Shown: positions 13,083-29,780, numbered from the stretch's first letter. The stretch is DNA of 64,000 bases from Glandiceps talaboti (GCF_964340395.1 NC_135569.1:13853519-13917518), one strand, 5' to 3'. Notes: a model not told the origin generated them from the letters alone. Made by a program: numbers and translations.

Positions 13083-13804
13083 CGACCGACAGACAGTCAG
13101 ACAGACTGTGAAAACATCAGCTCAATCCAACCTTATTAGCGTGGCATTATTAGTAGTATTTGAATGTCATCCAATGCAAAGTGTGGGCATTAATTTCAGC
13201 ACTCTCTCCAATGTCTATGATTTCAGCAACACAAGAATTGACTTTACGGATAACTTTACAGCACAGGATCATTCAACTATGCTGGATTTACGATCCAGAT
13301 TATAATCATGCTCTTCATCTACCAAAAGGAGAAAGTAATCCAATAGAAAGTCGTCTGTCCACTCACAGAGACGACATCATTGGGTGGATGAGGCAAATTA
13401 TGTCTTCTCCTATGCCTATCAGAGAATATGTGCATATATAGATAGTCTTGTCTCTGCCGGAAAACACTGTGTCTGAACAAATGGTGAGATACTCCATGTA
13501 GTAAATATATTTTCAATTATCATCTTGCAGATACAAGGAGAATGCTGTTCGTTTATCTACTATTTACAAGGATAAACCGATGTCTCCTAAAGATGCCATG
13601 ATCTATTGGATTGAGTACATTATCAAACATGGAGGAAAACATCTCCAATCTCAGGCAGTTCATCTCAACTTCTTTCAGTACTATTTGATTGATGTCTTTG
13701 CTTTCACTGTCTGTGTTACTGGAATTTCTGTATTTTTTATTATGAAGACGTGTTCTTTTATTGGAAGGCTGCTTTGCAAAAGACATAAAGAAAAAGTAAA
13801 CTAA
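7504..13804 (+). CDS. UGT unit 2: UDP-glucuronosyltransferase-like, four exons, intact
   Basis: Exons are 7504-8376, 11603-11828, 12423-12642 and 13531-13804. Their phases agree and the sum is 1593 nt (530 aa), the usual UGT length. The start at 7504 has a strong context (GCCATGG) and matches the unit 4 start. An in-frame ATG at 7489 is possible. Residues 1-25 are a hydrophobic signal peptide followed by NYTSC. The acceptor half ends at YLGGGY. The donor half has [21 protein letters not shown] and FYDQHDN, the UDP-sugar signature with the DQ pair. A membrane segment near residues 495-515 and the tail KEKVN (KxKxx ER retrieval) place it in the ER facing the lumen. The canonical catalytic His is Leu (FGSLFRV) and the partner Asp position reads ACESTPC. 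Intron 1 is about 3.2 kb and contains a dead first exon. Donor-sugar transfer is inferred from the family; the substrate is unknown. Confidence 0.8.
9549..10227 (+). pseudogene. Decayed second UGT first exon inside unit 2 intron 1
   Basis: The sequence matches the unit 3 first exon from the 'cttatctc.aaaaag' segment to the exon end (about 10227, where AAG|GT has become ATG|GT). The signal-peptide portion is missing. Stops and frameshifts are frequent, for example after the 'gtgcattactaag' segment, around 9885-9900, and through a local duplication of 'ctttgtgaaatct' near 9990-10015. It is a former alternative first exon located between the intact first exon (7504-8376) and the common exons. 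Confidence 0.8.
10891..11351. mobile_element. 461-bp foldback element with 9-bp target duplication in UGT unit 2 intron 1
   Basis: Long inverted arms (roughly 190 bases each) start TAGACTCTCTCACAG and end in the reverse complement CTGTGAGAGAGTCTA, with a loop around 11050-11160. The flanks 10882-10890 and 11352-11360 are both GTACTCATA. In the paralogous unit 1 intron, the stretch at about 2138-2165 reads through this point without the element. That gives an empty-site reference. No open reading frame is present. Confidence 0.85.
11838..11890 (+). repeat. (CAA)n microsatellite after UGT exon 2
   Basis: A CAA run followed by 'cataaa' variants begins about 10 bases after the unit 2 exon 2 donor, in the same position as in the other units. 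Confidence 0.9.
13032..13105 (+). repeat. (ACAG)n microsatellite in UGT intron 3
   Basis: An ACAG/GACA run with a few ACCG and AGTC variants. Unit 3 has a related run at about 21164-21218 at the equivalent place, and unit 1 a remnant near 3890-3915. Confidence 0.9.
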
Positions 13805-15473
13805 CGTGTGTGGGGGTTGGTGGTGCGGGGGTATGTACGATTTATTCAGGTTGACCACATACAACTAACACATATAGAAGTGGACCATTGAACCACTGTG
13901 ACAGTAAATACGCACCTAACATAAGACACAAATAAGAATTACAGTTACAACACTAGGTGACTGCAGGAAACATAGCACGAGCCTAAAATAGCTATATCAG
14001 ACAGCAAAGACATGATTGATTGCACTAAACGACACAAAGCAAAATCATTGAGAACGTGAGTCTACAAACATGATACACGTGTTTGTATTCTTCAGTGTCA
14101 GCAATTAAGCTTAAAGTTGAGTATCTAAATGACTTGAAACTGTACAGTTATTCTTAAAATCGGTAATTTACTCCAATATTGTAAGGATACTATATAGTAT
14201 AGGACAAGCATGAATAAATGAATCAAAGTGTTTTTCAGAAGTTATTCAATGGTTTGATTCTACCACACCGAGTATCCTGACTATCCATGACATAATACCT
14301 CTTGGGTAGGTAGAAGCCCATTACAGCAGTGGCATTCTACAGTACATATGAGATTTTTTTTTGATTTTTTTTTGGGTGGGGGGGGGGGGGGCTAATTTTG
14401 TTTAGCATGGCAACTCTGGGTCGGTTGGTCGATTAAACAGGTCTTCAAGTTTCTCTGCCTCACTTGAAGTCGTGATGCTTGAAGATCAATGGAAAGCCAG
14501 TGTGCTACAGAAATTTTCATCCCGATACTGTAACTTAGATATGAGTTAGGTTTTTAGTAACTTTAATATATCTAGATGTATCAAGGTGCTTTTTCCTTAG
14601 GCATTAAATTAATGATCAACGGAACCTCAAACCCTGACCAAGTGTGAGTTTATCCAGTATGTGCCAACTTACGATTCTGTGTACCTCGAGCTGCCAAGTT
14701 GAGTGCTTCCCTCCTATCATGAGCTATATCCCGAGAGCGTCTACTCCCCCTCCCCCAATGACAACAAATACATTTCAAACATGTTAAAGGATCCTATTTG
14801 TGATGTTCAACTATTTGTGTGAAGTGGACAAAATTCCAATGTTTCAAAATTAAAATACATGTCGAATATTCATAATTCACTGCACTATATGCATTGTGTA
14901 CAACATGCTTACTGTAGACACGCATATTATTTCTCTAACGCATTCTTTATGGATCAAGTATTCAAATTTCAACTGACGAAATGTGAAAAAAAGAGAAAAT
15001 GTTTACTTTTCTTGAATGAACGATATAATCAGCTGGCACGAAATTATGTTCGGAGAAGCTTCATGTGTTCGGAACAGGCAACGCCCATCCTAACACAACA
15101 GAAACAATCGAAATAATTGGCCATTTTTGATGCCTCGGATAGCCACGGTCGCCATCATTAAAAGCGTGTTATATTTACTGTACCACTGTCACGTCATATG
15201 TGACCAACGGGTTAAAGGACAGATCGTGGTGGGTCAGTCGCGTTAACTTGTTGTTTCATGTTTACGTGTGTTGTCATGTTTGAACGCGCCGTGATTTTCG
15301 CGCATGCGTACAACTAAATTTTCGATTGGAAACGTGCGGTGGTATGTGTGTCATTGTGAAACTGGGACAAGGTCTCCATTTTTTTGTCATCGCCTGGCCT
15401 TGTCTGAACTTGTTTTGCTTGTAAGTACGTACGATAAGTAGCAATATACCTGATGCAACAATCCATTGCCACC
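13805..15473. other. 3' region of UGT unit 2 and spacer
   Basis: The first about 420 bases after the stop are shared with unit 3 and end at an AATAAA signal at 14213-14218, so they probably form the 3' UTR. A poly-T and poly-G tract lies at about 14348-14391. A 77-codon-scale open frame at 14859-15116 has no recognisable similarity and is not called as a gene. From about 15330 the sequence resembles about 27360-27450 and is the 5' flank of the next first-exon type. Confidence 0.55.
14213..14218 (+). terminator. Polyadenylation signal AATAAA of UGT unit 2
   Basis: AATAAA about 410 bases after the stop codon, in a 'catgaataaatgaatcaaag' context that is conserved in unit 3 at 22525-22530. Confidence 0.6.
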
Positions 15474-16332
15474 ATGGTGTGCTCAATAAGTGCTGTACTT
15501 CAGACTTTTGCTGTAGCTCTTATCGTCATAAATTACACATCATGCAGTAAAATATTGGTTGTACCAACCGATAGCTTCGGCAGTCTGTTTCTAGTTCAAA
15601 AAAACATGGCAGTCGACCTCGCAGAACGAGGACATAACGTGACATTGTTGGTGTCCAAATGTGTACTATTTGAGTATTGTAGAATCTATTAAGAATAGTA
15701 ATCTTGGTTCATACCTTCATATTCTGCCTTTTCATGGTAGTTCAGGTTTTGCTGATACCGAATTCACAAGGCAAGGTATAACTGGAAAAGTAGGATGGTA
15801 TTCCATGTTCAAATCATTTTACGCATTAATTCCTGTATGTGACTTGATGCTAGCTGATAGAATTGTAACAGCACACCTGAAGAGTTCCAAATTTGACCTC
15901 ATCGTAGCATGCAAGGCATCACCATGTGGAGCTCTCCTCTCCCATTACCTCGACCTGCCGTTTGTTATACTTTCTACAAATCGAGTATTTCCTGAATGGG
16001 ATGCATATATGTATAACATTCCAAATAATTTGGCCTACACCCCATGTGTAGGAATAGGTCTTACAGACAAGATGTCTTTCATCGATAGAGTGTACAATTC
16101 GGCTTACCACATTATGAAATATGTGTCCATCAACATATTACTCAATGAGTACGGAGATATACAACAAAAGTACAACATCACACCACATTTGAGTATTCGT
16201 AATATGTTTGCCGATGCAGAGCTATATCTTTTTTGCACGGATTCAGCTCTGGACTTCCCAAGACCGTTAATGCCGAATGTTATATACCTTGGAGGTGGCT
16301 ATATCTCTAGACCAGTCAAAGCCTTGGATAAG
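15474..16332 (+). pseudogene. Upstream UGT first exon of unit 3 with a single frameshift
   Basis: The start at 15474 has an ideal context (GCCACCATGG). The exon ends LDK|GTGGGT, as in the other units. The frame is broken once, at about 15655-15661: GTGTCCAAATGTGTAC has one A too many compared with GTATCAAGTGTGTAT in paralogs. On either side the protein is otherwise complete (286 codons after allowing for the extra base), including [34 protein letters not shown] and YLGGGY. With one homopolymer lesion and no other decay it is either a very young pseudo-exon, a polymorphism or an assembly error. It would splice to the common exons at 19517-22148, skipping the nearer first exon at 17691. Confidence 0.75.
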
Positions 16333-17690
16333 GTGGGTGCCACTGGGTGTCAGTGAGAAATTTCTCACAAAACATTTATGCATTAAGTAATAACTTTTCT
16401 GGTAAGATGTTTTTGTTACCATTCTCTAAAAAGAGAGCACGGAATGTTTTTGGCGAGATCGACTTTGAATGTTTTTATTTGCACATGTCTAATTGTCTGT
16501 TTGTTAGCATGTCCAGCACAGTCAGAGTAGAGAAACAGATATTTCAATGTTCCTGATCATTTACCGAAATATACACAAGAATTGTTATTCCCTACAAAGC
16601 AATCTTATTTACTGCACAATTATCTTGAAATCCCCGCGATGTTATGACTGAAAAGCCAATAAAACAACTATACACTGTCGCCACCATCCTCTATGCAGGG
16701 ACCTACTTCCACATTAAAAAACAACAACGTAAACATGAAAAATACTAAGATAAATAGTGATTTTCCAGGGATCCCCACCTATGTGAAAGTTGTTGATAAG
16801 CTTAGATTGCTATAAAATTCAAACTGTGTAACTACATATCAAGACAAGGGGCAAAGAAACATTAGAAACAATAACTGGCTCACGAGCTTCTGCCCAAAAC
16901 AAGTCCGTGTATGGGTAAATTCAAATTTTCGAAATCGATTCCATAGCAACCCTGATAATATCCATTGTGACTACAAATCCGAGTTATTCAATTTGCTACC
17001 ATAGCATCAGATCTATCAAACCAAGAAATGACTAACAAATAAAACCTGACACATATTAATTCATGTCATTTTCTAAAGTAAACTAAACTACGGCAAAGCA
17101 TATTGTATGGCCTTCAAGACAATAATAATCAATGTTTTTCTGTGTGTTCAAAACACCATTCCGAGATAACCACTCGCTCTTAAGCAAGATTCTCCTATCC
17201 TTCAAACTCTACATCGGTAGCCTGTTCACCTCAATATAGTACAAAATCGTTCCTCGGACATACAAATCGGTGACATCCGTGGCATTCTACAAAATAATAC
17301 TAACACATCGTTCCCTTCATTCAGCTAATACATGTAAGAATCTACTACTTTCAACACAATTTAAGACCAAGGGAAATGTTACCCATGCATTTTCAAACTC
17401 TGCGCCTAGACTATGGAATTTATTAGCATATACTGTATAGGTCATACAGCAATCTTTCAAGAACAAACTACAAGACATATACATGATGTATGTTCAAAAA
17501 ACATTTGGTGTCTAATGACACTTAGGGTAAGGTGCCTGGCGCATTATAAATCATGTTTTGATGAGAAAGATTAGATTTGATTAATGAATATATACAAGTG
17601 TTTACCTCGCTTTGAAATGTAAACAAGAATTTGCAATCAGACATTGTAACTAACAATATAACGCCAACAACTTTGAAGTTCTCTGCAGCC
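16333..17690. other. Spacer between the two first exons of UGT unit 3
   Basis: No gene is supported. A short open frame at 16347-16556 shows no similarity. The part from about 17090 onward is the duplicated 5' flank also present at 1-667. Confidence 0.5.
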
Positions 17691-22148
<4,458 letters not shown>

Positions 22149-22740
22149 CGTGTGTGGGATGGGTGGGGTGCAGGGGTGCGTATGTACGATTTATTCAGGT
22201 TCACCGTGTACAACTAACACGTATAGACGTGGACCATTGAAACACTGTGACAGTGAATATAAACATGACATACGACACAAATTAGAATTACAGTTACAGT
22301 ACTAAGTGTCTGCAGCAAAATAGCACAAACCTAAAACAGCAAAGACATGATTAATTATACTAAATGACAGAAAGCAAAATCATTGAGAATGTGAGTCCAG
22401 AAACATTCCTTAGTGTCAGCGATTAAAGTAGAGTGGCTGAATGGCTTGAAACTCTTCAGTTATTCTTAACATTGTTAATTTACTCCACTTCTTTGAGGAT
22501 GCTATGTAGTATAGGGCAAGCATGAATAAATGAATCAAAGTGTTTTGCATATGTTACTTGTATGTGTGCTGTGTGTACAGCCTCTCGATATGCTCCCGCT
22601 TTTATTAACTTTTATTCGTAATTGTATGGAGTAATGACCTTTAAATGTGATGGTAGATGTCAGTGAAAGTACCGGGATTGCGCTTGTGATGAACGTTGTT
22701 ATCATCAGTCTTTGCAATGTTGTATTCAGTGTATAATCTA
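22149..22740. other. 3' UTR and downstream flank of UGT unit 3
   Basis: This resembles the sequence after unit 2 (13805-14225), including the 'ccattgaaacactgtgacagt' segment, and has AATAAA at 22525-22530. Downstream similarity ends soon after the signal. No other gene is seen. Confidence 0.6.
22525..22530 (+). terminator. Polyadenylation signal AATAAA of UGT unit 3
   Basis: AATAAA about 380 bases after the stop codon, in the same local context as the unit 2 signal. Confidence 0.6.
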
Positions 22741-22744
22741 ACTT

Positions 22745-23210
22745 ATACAATCTCTGTCGTATTCGTAAATATATGAACCAGAAATCTTGTGAAACTTTGG
22801 TCCATTCTCTGGTCAGTTCTCATCTTGATCATGCAAACTCCATATTGTTTGGATTGCCACAGCATTTGTTTGACAGATTGTAGTAGGTACAAAATAATGC
22901 CGCACAACTTGTAAAGGGATTGAGAAAGTATGATGGAATAACATAATCTCTCACTGAGCTTCACAGGCTGCCTGTCAAGGCAAGAGTTGATTTTAAAGTA
23001 ATGTTAATAGTTTTTAATGGTAACGCACCTTTGTATATCCAGCATTTTTTTCACACGTACCAACAATTCCAGTTACAATTTGCATGACGACTGTAGCCAA
23101 AATCTTGTTATACCTCGACCATATAATACTCTAAATGACAGAGTGCTTGCCATTTGCAGACCAAAGCTATGGAACTCAATTCTTAAAGCTGATTGCAAAG
23201 GAAAACCTGT
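22745..23210 (+). mobile_element. CR1/L2-like LINE fragment (3' end of reverse transcriptase), decayed
   Basis: With frames joined past stops, the sequence reads the familiar C-terminal end of a non-LTR retrotransposon reverse transcriptase. It contains SSHLDHANSILFGLP, VQNNAAQLVKGLRKYDG, LTELHRLPVKARVDFKV and LAICRPKLWNSI. These match the usual CR1/L2 blocks 'S.LDYCNSLL.GLP', 'QN.AARLV', 'L.LHWLPV..RI.FK' and 'R.F....P.LWN.LP'. Several stop codons are present, so it is inactive. It abuts DIRS-like sequence at about 23220. Confidence 0.75.
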
Positions 23211-23269
23211 GAATAGACAGTGACACCCTACTGTTCCACCCCCAACACCTAGGGTTTGGAGTAAATGTG

Positions 23270-24070
23270 AAGAAGTCCAGGGAGGGACCAAATCACTAGT
23301 TCTGGTGAGCTTATCCAAACCGATTTGGCAATACTGTCTAATATACAAAATTCAACACTCGGCAGAATATCTCCCGGGAGTAGAGAATGTAGTAGCGGAG
23401 TCATGTCATGTGGCAGACTCGAGCAATTGGCAACTGAACCCAAACATATTTCAAATAGTAGACAATCTGATGTATTTAATCAAAGGCCACCACAACCTAG
23501 ATATTCTGGTACTTGGGATGTGGATCAAGTTCTCAAACATTTGAAAGTGGGTGGGAAGTCGAAACTAAGCATTAAGGATTTATAATTGAAACTTTGCATG
23601 CTCATGGCTTTGACTAGTGCAGGAAGATTGTCAGAAGGCCAAAACTTTCAAGTGTCTAAAATGGGTGATTCAAGAGGCAGCATAACATTTAATCTGACAA
23701 AGCTCGCAAAGTCATCGAAATACATATTTGAAAATCAAATCATAGTAACCCTTTGGGTCAAATTTCGTTTACTAGCCTTCCTCGTAGTAAGTCACTTTGC
23801 GTAGCTGCATTCTAAAGACCTACTAGACAGAACCAAAACATGGTGTCAAATGGCTGAGGGAATCAACAGAGAAGAACAGTTGTTTTTAAGTCCTGTGAAA
23901 GATGGCTACAACCAGTGATGAATAGAGCAGGAATTGATACAAGTATCTTAAAGGCTCATTCAACTAGATCTGCTTCTACATAAAAAACAGAAGTCTAGGG
24001 GTTTCAATGAATGACATCCTTTATAGAGTAAATTGGTCGAACTCATATACATTTAAGAGGTATTACTTAG
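23270..24070 (+). mobile_element. DIRS-like retrotransposon fragment (RNase H end and tyrosine recombinase), decayed
   Basis: The first part reads AEYLPGVENVVAES and NWQLNPNIFQIV, the typical end of the RNase H region with the 'GV.N..AD..SR' and 'EW.L....F' blocks. After a frameshift it reads YSGTWDVDQVLKHL and LSIKDL, then LKLCMLMALTSAGR, the N-terminal region of DIRS-type tyrosine recombinases. Near 23950-24065 it reads KAHSTRSAS (the HxxR motif), GVSMNDILYRVNWSNS and YTFKRYYL with the candidate nucleophile Tyr. Frameshifts and stops show it is dead. An (AAAC)n run follows at 24095-24128. Confidence 0.75.
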
Positions 24071-24094
24071 GGGAATCACAGTCAGGAAGTACAA

Positions 24095-25089
24095 ACAAAC
24101 AAACAAACAAACAAACAAACAAACAAACAGTTTTTACAAAAGCTGCGTTGTCTGTTACAATATAAATAAGTGTAGCTTTAAACATGCATATGTTATATAT
24201 TAATTAGGTTTTGTGAAATGGAATTCATAAGCACACGGAAGGTGTTTGAAATGGAATCGTAATTTCATGAATTACAGTTCCCACCCTTCTCTCCTTGGTA
24301 AGGGTAAAGTATCTACTTTCAACTTTTCAACTTAACTTTAACTTTTTCTGATTTGTGCATCAGTTTGTCGAAGGATGGGAGCTACTGAGCATGTGTAGAT
24401 TGTGCTTTAAATGGCTGATAATAGAGGGTGCTTTTATCATTTCTGGAGAAGTGCATATGTTATCTCCTAACTCGGTTGCATTCATGATATTAGGATTCCA
24501 TCTGACACACCTTCAGTGGGCTGATGAAATCTCAAATTGTTTGATACAAAATTCTATCCTCTTATCTCATATGTTAATGTGGATTAACATGTCTATGTAG
24601 TCAGTCAGTACAAAACACAGGTGCAGGCCTTGGACAGGTCAGGTAACGACTGAATTTTCTTCTTCTTTCTTTTTTGATTTACATTAGCATTCAGATCCAA
24701 ATATCTGTCATCTGTTTTTATTTGCAATAAATACTGGTTTTCATGGCAAATTTCACCTTCTCTTTAATAAATGTAAGTGCTCATCGATGAATATATGTTC
24801 ACATCCTGTTGAAAACGTCTATGATAAATACTCCGAAATGTACAAAAGGTACCTCTCTTGACAACCATTAATTACCAATCCTATATGTTACATTGCATCC
24901 AAAAGAAGTGAGTATAAATGGTAGATGTGCACCCAATGATGGAAATATACAATTACAAAGCATAGAATGTACCCATCACCTGACCTGATTTTTTGTGCCA
25001 ACTTTCATTAACCTTTGATGAAACGTATATGTTAGTCTCGGTTACTCAGACTCTTGCCATTGATGACTCCCCTCTGCAGGGGATGGAGA

Positions 25090-25151
<62 letters not shown>

Positions 25152-26373
25152 AGACACAGACACACACACACATATATATATATCAGTATTTTATTAATTA
25201 CAGCGTAATTTTGAGCATTCATATAAAACAGATTTAATATATGGCTCACTTTAAAATATTCTTATCACTACAACCAATGTTTCACTTGTTAATTTATGAA
25301 GACTACTGCTATACTTGAAGTTGTTACGTCGTCCATTTATCACTACAACCAATGTTTCATTTGTTAATTTATGAAGACTACTGCTATACTTGAAGTTGTT
25401 ACGTCGTCCATCGAATGCGACTACTTTCCCATACGAGTGTCTACCATCTTTTTGTTTTTTCATGTGCAAAATTATAAAAGTGCCTTCAGTTTCCAAAACG
25501 TTTTTGCTCTTGAATGCACCCAGTTTGTACGAGAACGAGTATGTAATCTATCTGGAAAATGTAATTCCTAGAACAGAAGACACGAATTGTGTGGTTATTT
25601 TTGAAAACAAAGATAACTGATGGCGAATTGCTGAGAAAAAAAAAAAATCTGAAAACTAATCGAAAATCTACGCTAAATATAATGACGCAATCTGAATGTG
25701 AATAAAAAAATCAGTCGATATTTGGCCTGGCGTGGGCCTGGCCTGTATCTGCATTTTGTACTAGCTGCTTTGTAGGCGATCTGTGAATACACTCGTGCTC
25801 GCCTATACTCAGGTGTGAGATAGTGCATGTGTTCATCCTGTTCACAATACAAATATAAACAGACTCGACACTTTATCTGAAATAAATATGGAAATATTTA
25901 AAACTCGGTCATGTGGTGGTGCGATATAGTTGTGTATAGATCCCTTAGAGTGTCTCTTAATAGGTGTCTCGTATGCAGTTTGTCCTTTCACTACAAAACC
26001 AGTTATTCTTAAGAATATGATACGGTGGAGAATCTGGGTACGTCACAAATTCGTAATTACTTTGTTTGGGTTCTGACATGGATGTATTAGTGAGTCTCAC
26101 TATTAAATCCATGGTTCTGACATGACACTGTTTATATGTCGCCAAACACCCAGTAATTACGAATTCATGACAGTTGCATTAGGTTTTTTTAAAATTGAGA
26201 TTGTACAGCTAGAATTCCAGTGTTTATGGTTTTGCATTTCAACCCGCGAACGAAAATGCTAAAAAAACAAAACAGCTAAATTATCATGTTATAATTTCGC
26301 TTTCAAATACGCAAGCGCACACTGTTGTTTTAGCGATATACAGTAGTGATACACCTTTAAGTGGAATGCCATC
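24095..26373. other. Intergenic spacer with (AAAC)n, (CA)n and a 75-bp tandem duplication
   Basis: No gene is supported. (AAAC)n lies at 24095-24128 and (CA)n at 25091-25170. A segment of about 75 bases ('atcactacaaccaatgtttca...acgtcgtcca') is tandemly repeated twice at about 25264-25412. Bases from about 26040 resemble the spacer upstream of unit 2, including 'gggttctgacatgacactg', and lead into the first exon at 26374. Open frames at 25251-25620 are not recognisable. Confidence 0.5.
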
Positions 26374-27354
26374 ATGGTTCACTTGATACGTGCTGTATTT
26401 CACACCCTGACCATAGTAGTACTAAGCATAAACTTCACATCATGCAGCAAAATATTGGTTACACCAAATTCCAGCTTCGGCAGTATATTTCGTGTCTCAA
26501 AATATATGGCGATTGATCTTGCAGAAAGGGTACATGACGTGACATTGCTTGTATCAAGTGTGTATTACTCAGGTATAGTCGAATCTATTCACCGTAGCCA
26601 TGATATCTCAGGTCTACACATTGTGCCTTTTCAAGGTAGTTACGACTATACTAATTGTGATGATGCTGAGTTTGCAATTGAAGCTGTAACTGGAAAAGTA
26701 GGATGGTATTCCATGTCTCAAGGTTTTTACGCTATCATTCCTGATTGTGACTTGATGTTCTCTGATGAAACTGCAATGACACACCTAAAGAGTTCTGACT
26801 TTGACATCATTGTGGCAAGTGAGGTCACACCATGTGGTGCTCTCCTCGCCCATTACCTTGATCGGCCATACGTCCTATATTCTACAAATCGAGTGATTCC
26901 TGAATGGGATGCATATATGTATACCATTCCAAATAATTTGGCCTACACCCCATGTGTAGGAACAGGTCTTACAGACAAAATGTCTTTCCTCGATAGAGTT
27001 TACAATTCGGCTTACTACGTTATGAAATATGTGTCCATCAACAAAATACTCAATGGCTATGCAGATATACAGCAAAAGTACAACATCACACCACATTTGA
27101 GTATTCGTGATATGTTTACCGATGCAGAGCTATTTCTATTTTGTGTGGATTTAGCTCTGGACTTCCCAAGACCTTTATTGCCGAACGTTATATACTTGGG
27201 AGGTGGTTATCTTGTTAGACCAGTTAGAGCCTTGGATAAGGTGGGTGCCATTTTATTTGAAGCTCAACACTGTGAAATATAGTCATGGTTATATTTAGAT
27301 CTCGGCTATGTGAATATGGTGGTGCAATATATCTGTGTACAGATCCCTTTGAGT

Positions 27355-27540
27355 GCCGAATGCTAGGTGATGTCATTGTCATTGTGAAACTTTGATAGGG
27401 TTATCCCGCCTGGCCTGGTCTGGCCTTGTCTGGCTTTTTGTCATCTTGGAAAAACATGGCAGTTGACCTATCAGAAAGAGGACACAATGTGACATTGTCA
27501 GTATGAAATGTAGCTATTAGGTATTGTTTTATCGATTGAA
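27355..27540 (+). pseudogene. UGT first-exon relic inside unit 4 intron 1
   Basis: The segment matches 15345-15680, the upstream first exon of unit 3. The 5' flank ('cattgtgaaac', 'gcctggcc') is followed directly by 'aaaaacatggcagt', 'gaaagaggacacaatgtgacattg' and 'tattaggtattg'. Everything between the flank and AVDLSERGHNVT is deleted, as is the rest of the exon. Confidence 0.65.
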
Positions 27541-28938
27541 CATACTTTTTTTTATCTATTTGAAGGATTTCGTTGAAGTCTTCTTAATTATTATTGGTTA
27601 CTAAAATGGTGCAAACGTTAAAACAAGAGGTGAAGAAACATTAAAAACAGTGATGGTGGGATACAATTTTACTGGTATATTAGTAGTTACATGTAATATA
27701 TTTTTTTATTTCGTACACATGACCGAAGAATTCTATAAATAGAAACCGTAAGTTATATTTAAATTGCAGCATACTAATTAGGTCTGTTATGACTACTGTA
27801 TACTCCACAGGTCAAACTACATATAGATTAATATATTTAAATACTTTATAAAGGTTGATTAGAACTGAAATGTAATTAAATATATAATAAATAGAGTTGT
27901 TTTGGCGGCCATTTTGGATTTATGCAAATTAAATACTAAAAAAATAAATTCTGTTGCAATTAGTGATGGGTCATTCCATATTTTGACTGGACTATTGGCT
28001 TAGAGCTGCTTAGCCAAAACATTGTAAACAAAAAAAGGCGTAAAATAAAGTAAGCTGGACTATAGCCGACAAAATGGGACGTATTAGGACAAAACATAGA
28101 CACCCATTGCAGTAACAATGAAAAATCGTCCGTGAAGTATGAAGTACATTTTTCACAAGTATGAAGGGATTGGCAGTGGGGGTAGGAGGCAAATAATAAA
28201 TTGACGAAATAATTCCTCCCCAGCACCTCCCTCCACAAATTTTGTTCGTCCCATAGAGGATACAGTATCCTTCCAATTCGAAAGGACTCACCAAGAGTGA
28301 GATATTGTGATGCAATTTGTGTCCACATAGGATGGGAGGGGGGGGGGGAGGAATGGGATTTATTATATTTGATTCCATTTGTTTGAGGAGGTGGTAATTG
28401 GCGACGAGGCTACCACGTCTATGCCATAATGCATGACTATTTGTACAAGAATCTTAATGTCCCAATGTATTCAACGATCTTATCCTGAAAGGCCAATCAG
28501 GGAGTGTTTAGATGTTATTGCAATTTGTGAAGTGGAAAGTTTTTGCTTACGTTTTACTAAAACATACTGACCACGCTGCCAGTCCTACGCAAGAATCACA
28601 ACCCCCTCTCCTCATTGACATCATCAGCATTCCTACCAACACAGAATCGTTGTTTAGTCAATTTTCAACAACCGACACGTTTACCTCGTCTACTTATTTC
28701 CAGGAACTTGAAGACTTTGTTCAATCGTCTGGAGATGATGGTATTGTTATATTTTCCCTTGGCACCTATGCTGTAGTGGATGATGGAGAACACTTTCGGA
28801 AGTTCGTTATGGGGCTGAACAAACTGCCTCAAAAGATAATTGCTAAATATGATGGTGACAAAACGCCCGAATATGTGGACACAGACAAATTCAAACTGAT
28901 GAAATGGCTACCACAAAATGATCTACTAGGTAATACAA

Positions 28939-28954
28939 TCAAAACAACAACAGC

Positions 28955-29002
<48 letters not shown>

Positions 29003-29010
29003 AACAACAT
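28939..29010 (+). repeat. (CAA)n microsatellite after UGT exon 2
   Basis: A CAA run with CAG and ATA variants directly after the unit 4 exon 2 donor. Confidence 0.95.
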
Positions 29011-29696
29011 TTACAATAACAAGAGCTCTACAGGCTTGACTCAATGATTGTCAGTATTGGTCATTTACTTTTAAATGAAATAGATTAATTTTCAAAAATT
29101 ATCCACTAATTCCATTGTATGATGCAAATGCAGACTGCAACACGATCAAGACAAAAGTAGGCTAGGGGAAGCTGCGGACAATTCCTCCCCCCCCCCCCAT
29201 GTGTTTTCATACCCAAGGTTATGGAAAAAAAGGATATAATACCAAAAACCCGATGACATCTAGTATCGTCAAGTTTTGTTTACAATAACATTGGTTGTGG
29301 TACAGTATTGGAACCCCGCTTAACATGGTTTATCACAAATAAATAAATATCTACATGAAATCGCTTAAGAAACGGCACAACAAGATACTTTCTACCTATA
29401 GCCAGCAACGTTTGTGTTAAGATTTTAGTATACCTCTTTAAATGGACAATACCACTGCTGATAGTTTCATTACAAAGTGTAAGTTCACTTACCAGGAAAG
29501 TGTGGGTACTCACTCAGAGAACATGCTTGTACAAAAGGCATCTTATTTTTCTCATATCCTTGATACAAACTTACGAAATTCTCTTCTCTCACAAAGGACA
29601 TCCTAAGACCAAAGCCTTAGTGTACCATGGTGGTCTGAAGGGTGTATATGAAGCTATCAACTATGGCGTTCCCGTGGTTGGGATACCATTGTTTTA

Positions 29697-29780
<84 letters not shown>

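Larger units (their letters stand above)
26374..29700 (+). pseudogene. UGT unit 4: 5' part intact, truncated within exon 3
   Basis: Exon 1 (26374-27240) is open, 289 codons, starting MVHLIRAVFH with a signal peptide, NFTSC, FGSIFRV, ERVHDVTLLVS (the usual GH of GHNV reads VH) and YLGGGY. It ends LDK|GTGGGT. Exon 2 (28704-28929) is open and carries WLPQNDLLG. Exon 3 starts at 29597 with [12 protein letters not shown] but stops matching at 29700, inside FYD of the FYDQHDN motif, where an (AT)n tract begins. The second half of exon 3 and exon 4 are not found downstream, so the DQ sugar-binding pair, the membrane anchor and the ER tail are lost. Asp-position residues read ASEVTPC. It is very close to the unit 2 first exon (shared [18 protein letters not shown]). 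Confidence 0.8.

Noticed and set aside
13160-13441. 93-codon open frame in UGT unit 2 intron 3 that recurs partly in unit 3
   Set aside because: The similarity extends through non-coding sequence on both sides and the frame is not kept in unit 3. It is conserved intron, not an extra exon.
25251-25620. Coding-like frames on both strands over a 75-bp duplication
   Set aside because: No recognisable motif, and both strands are equally open because of the duplicated low-complexity segment.
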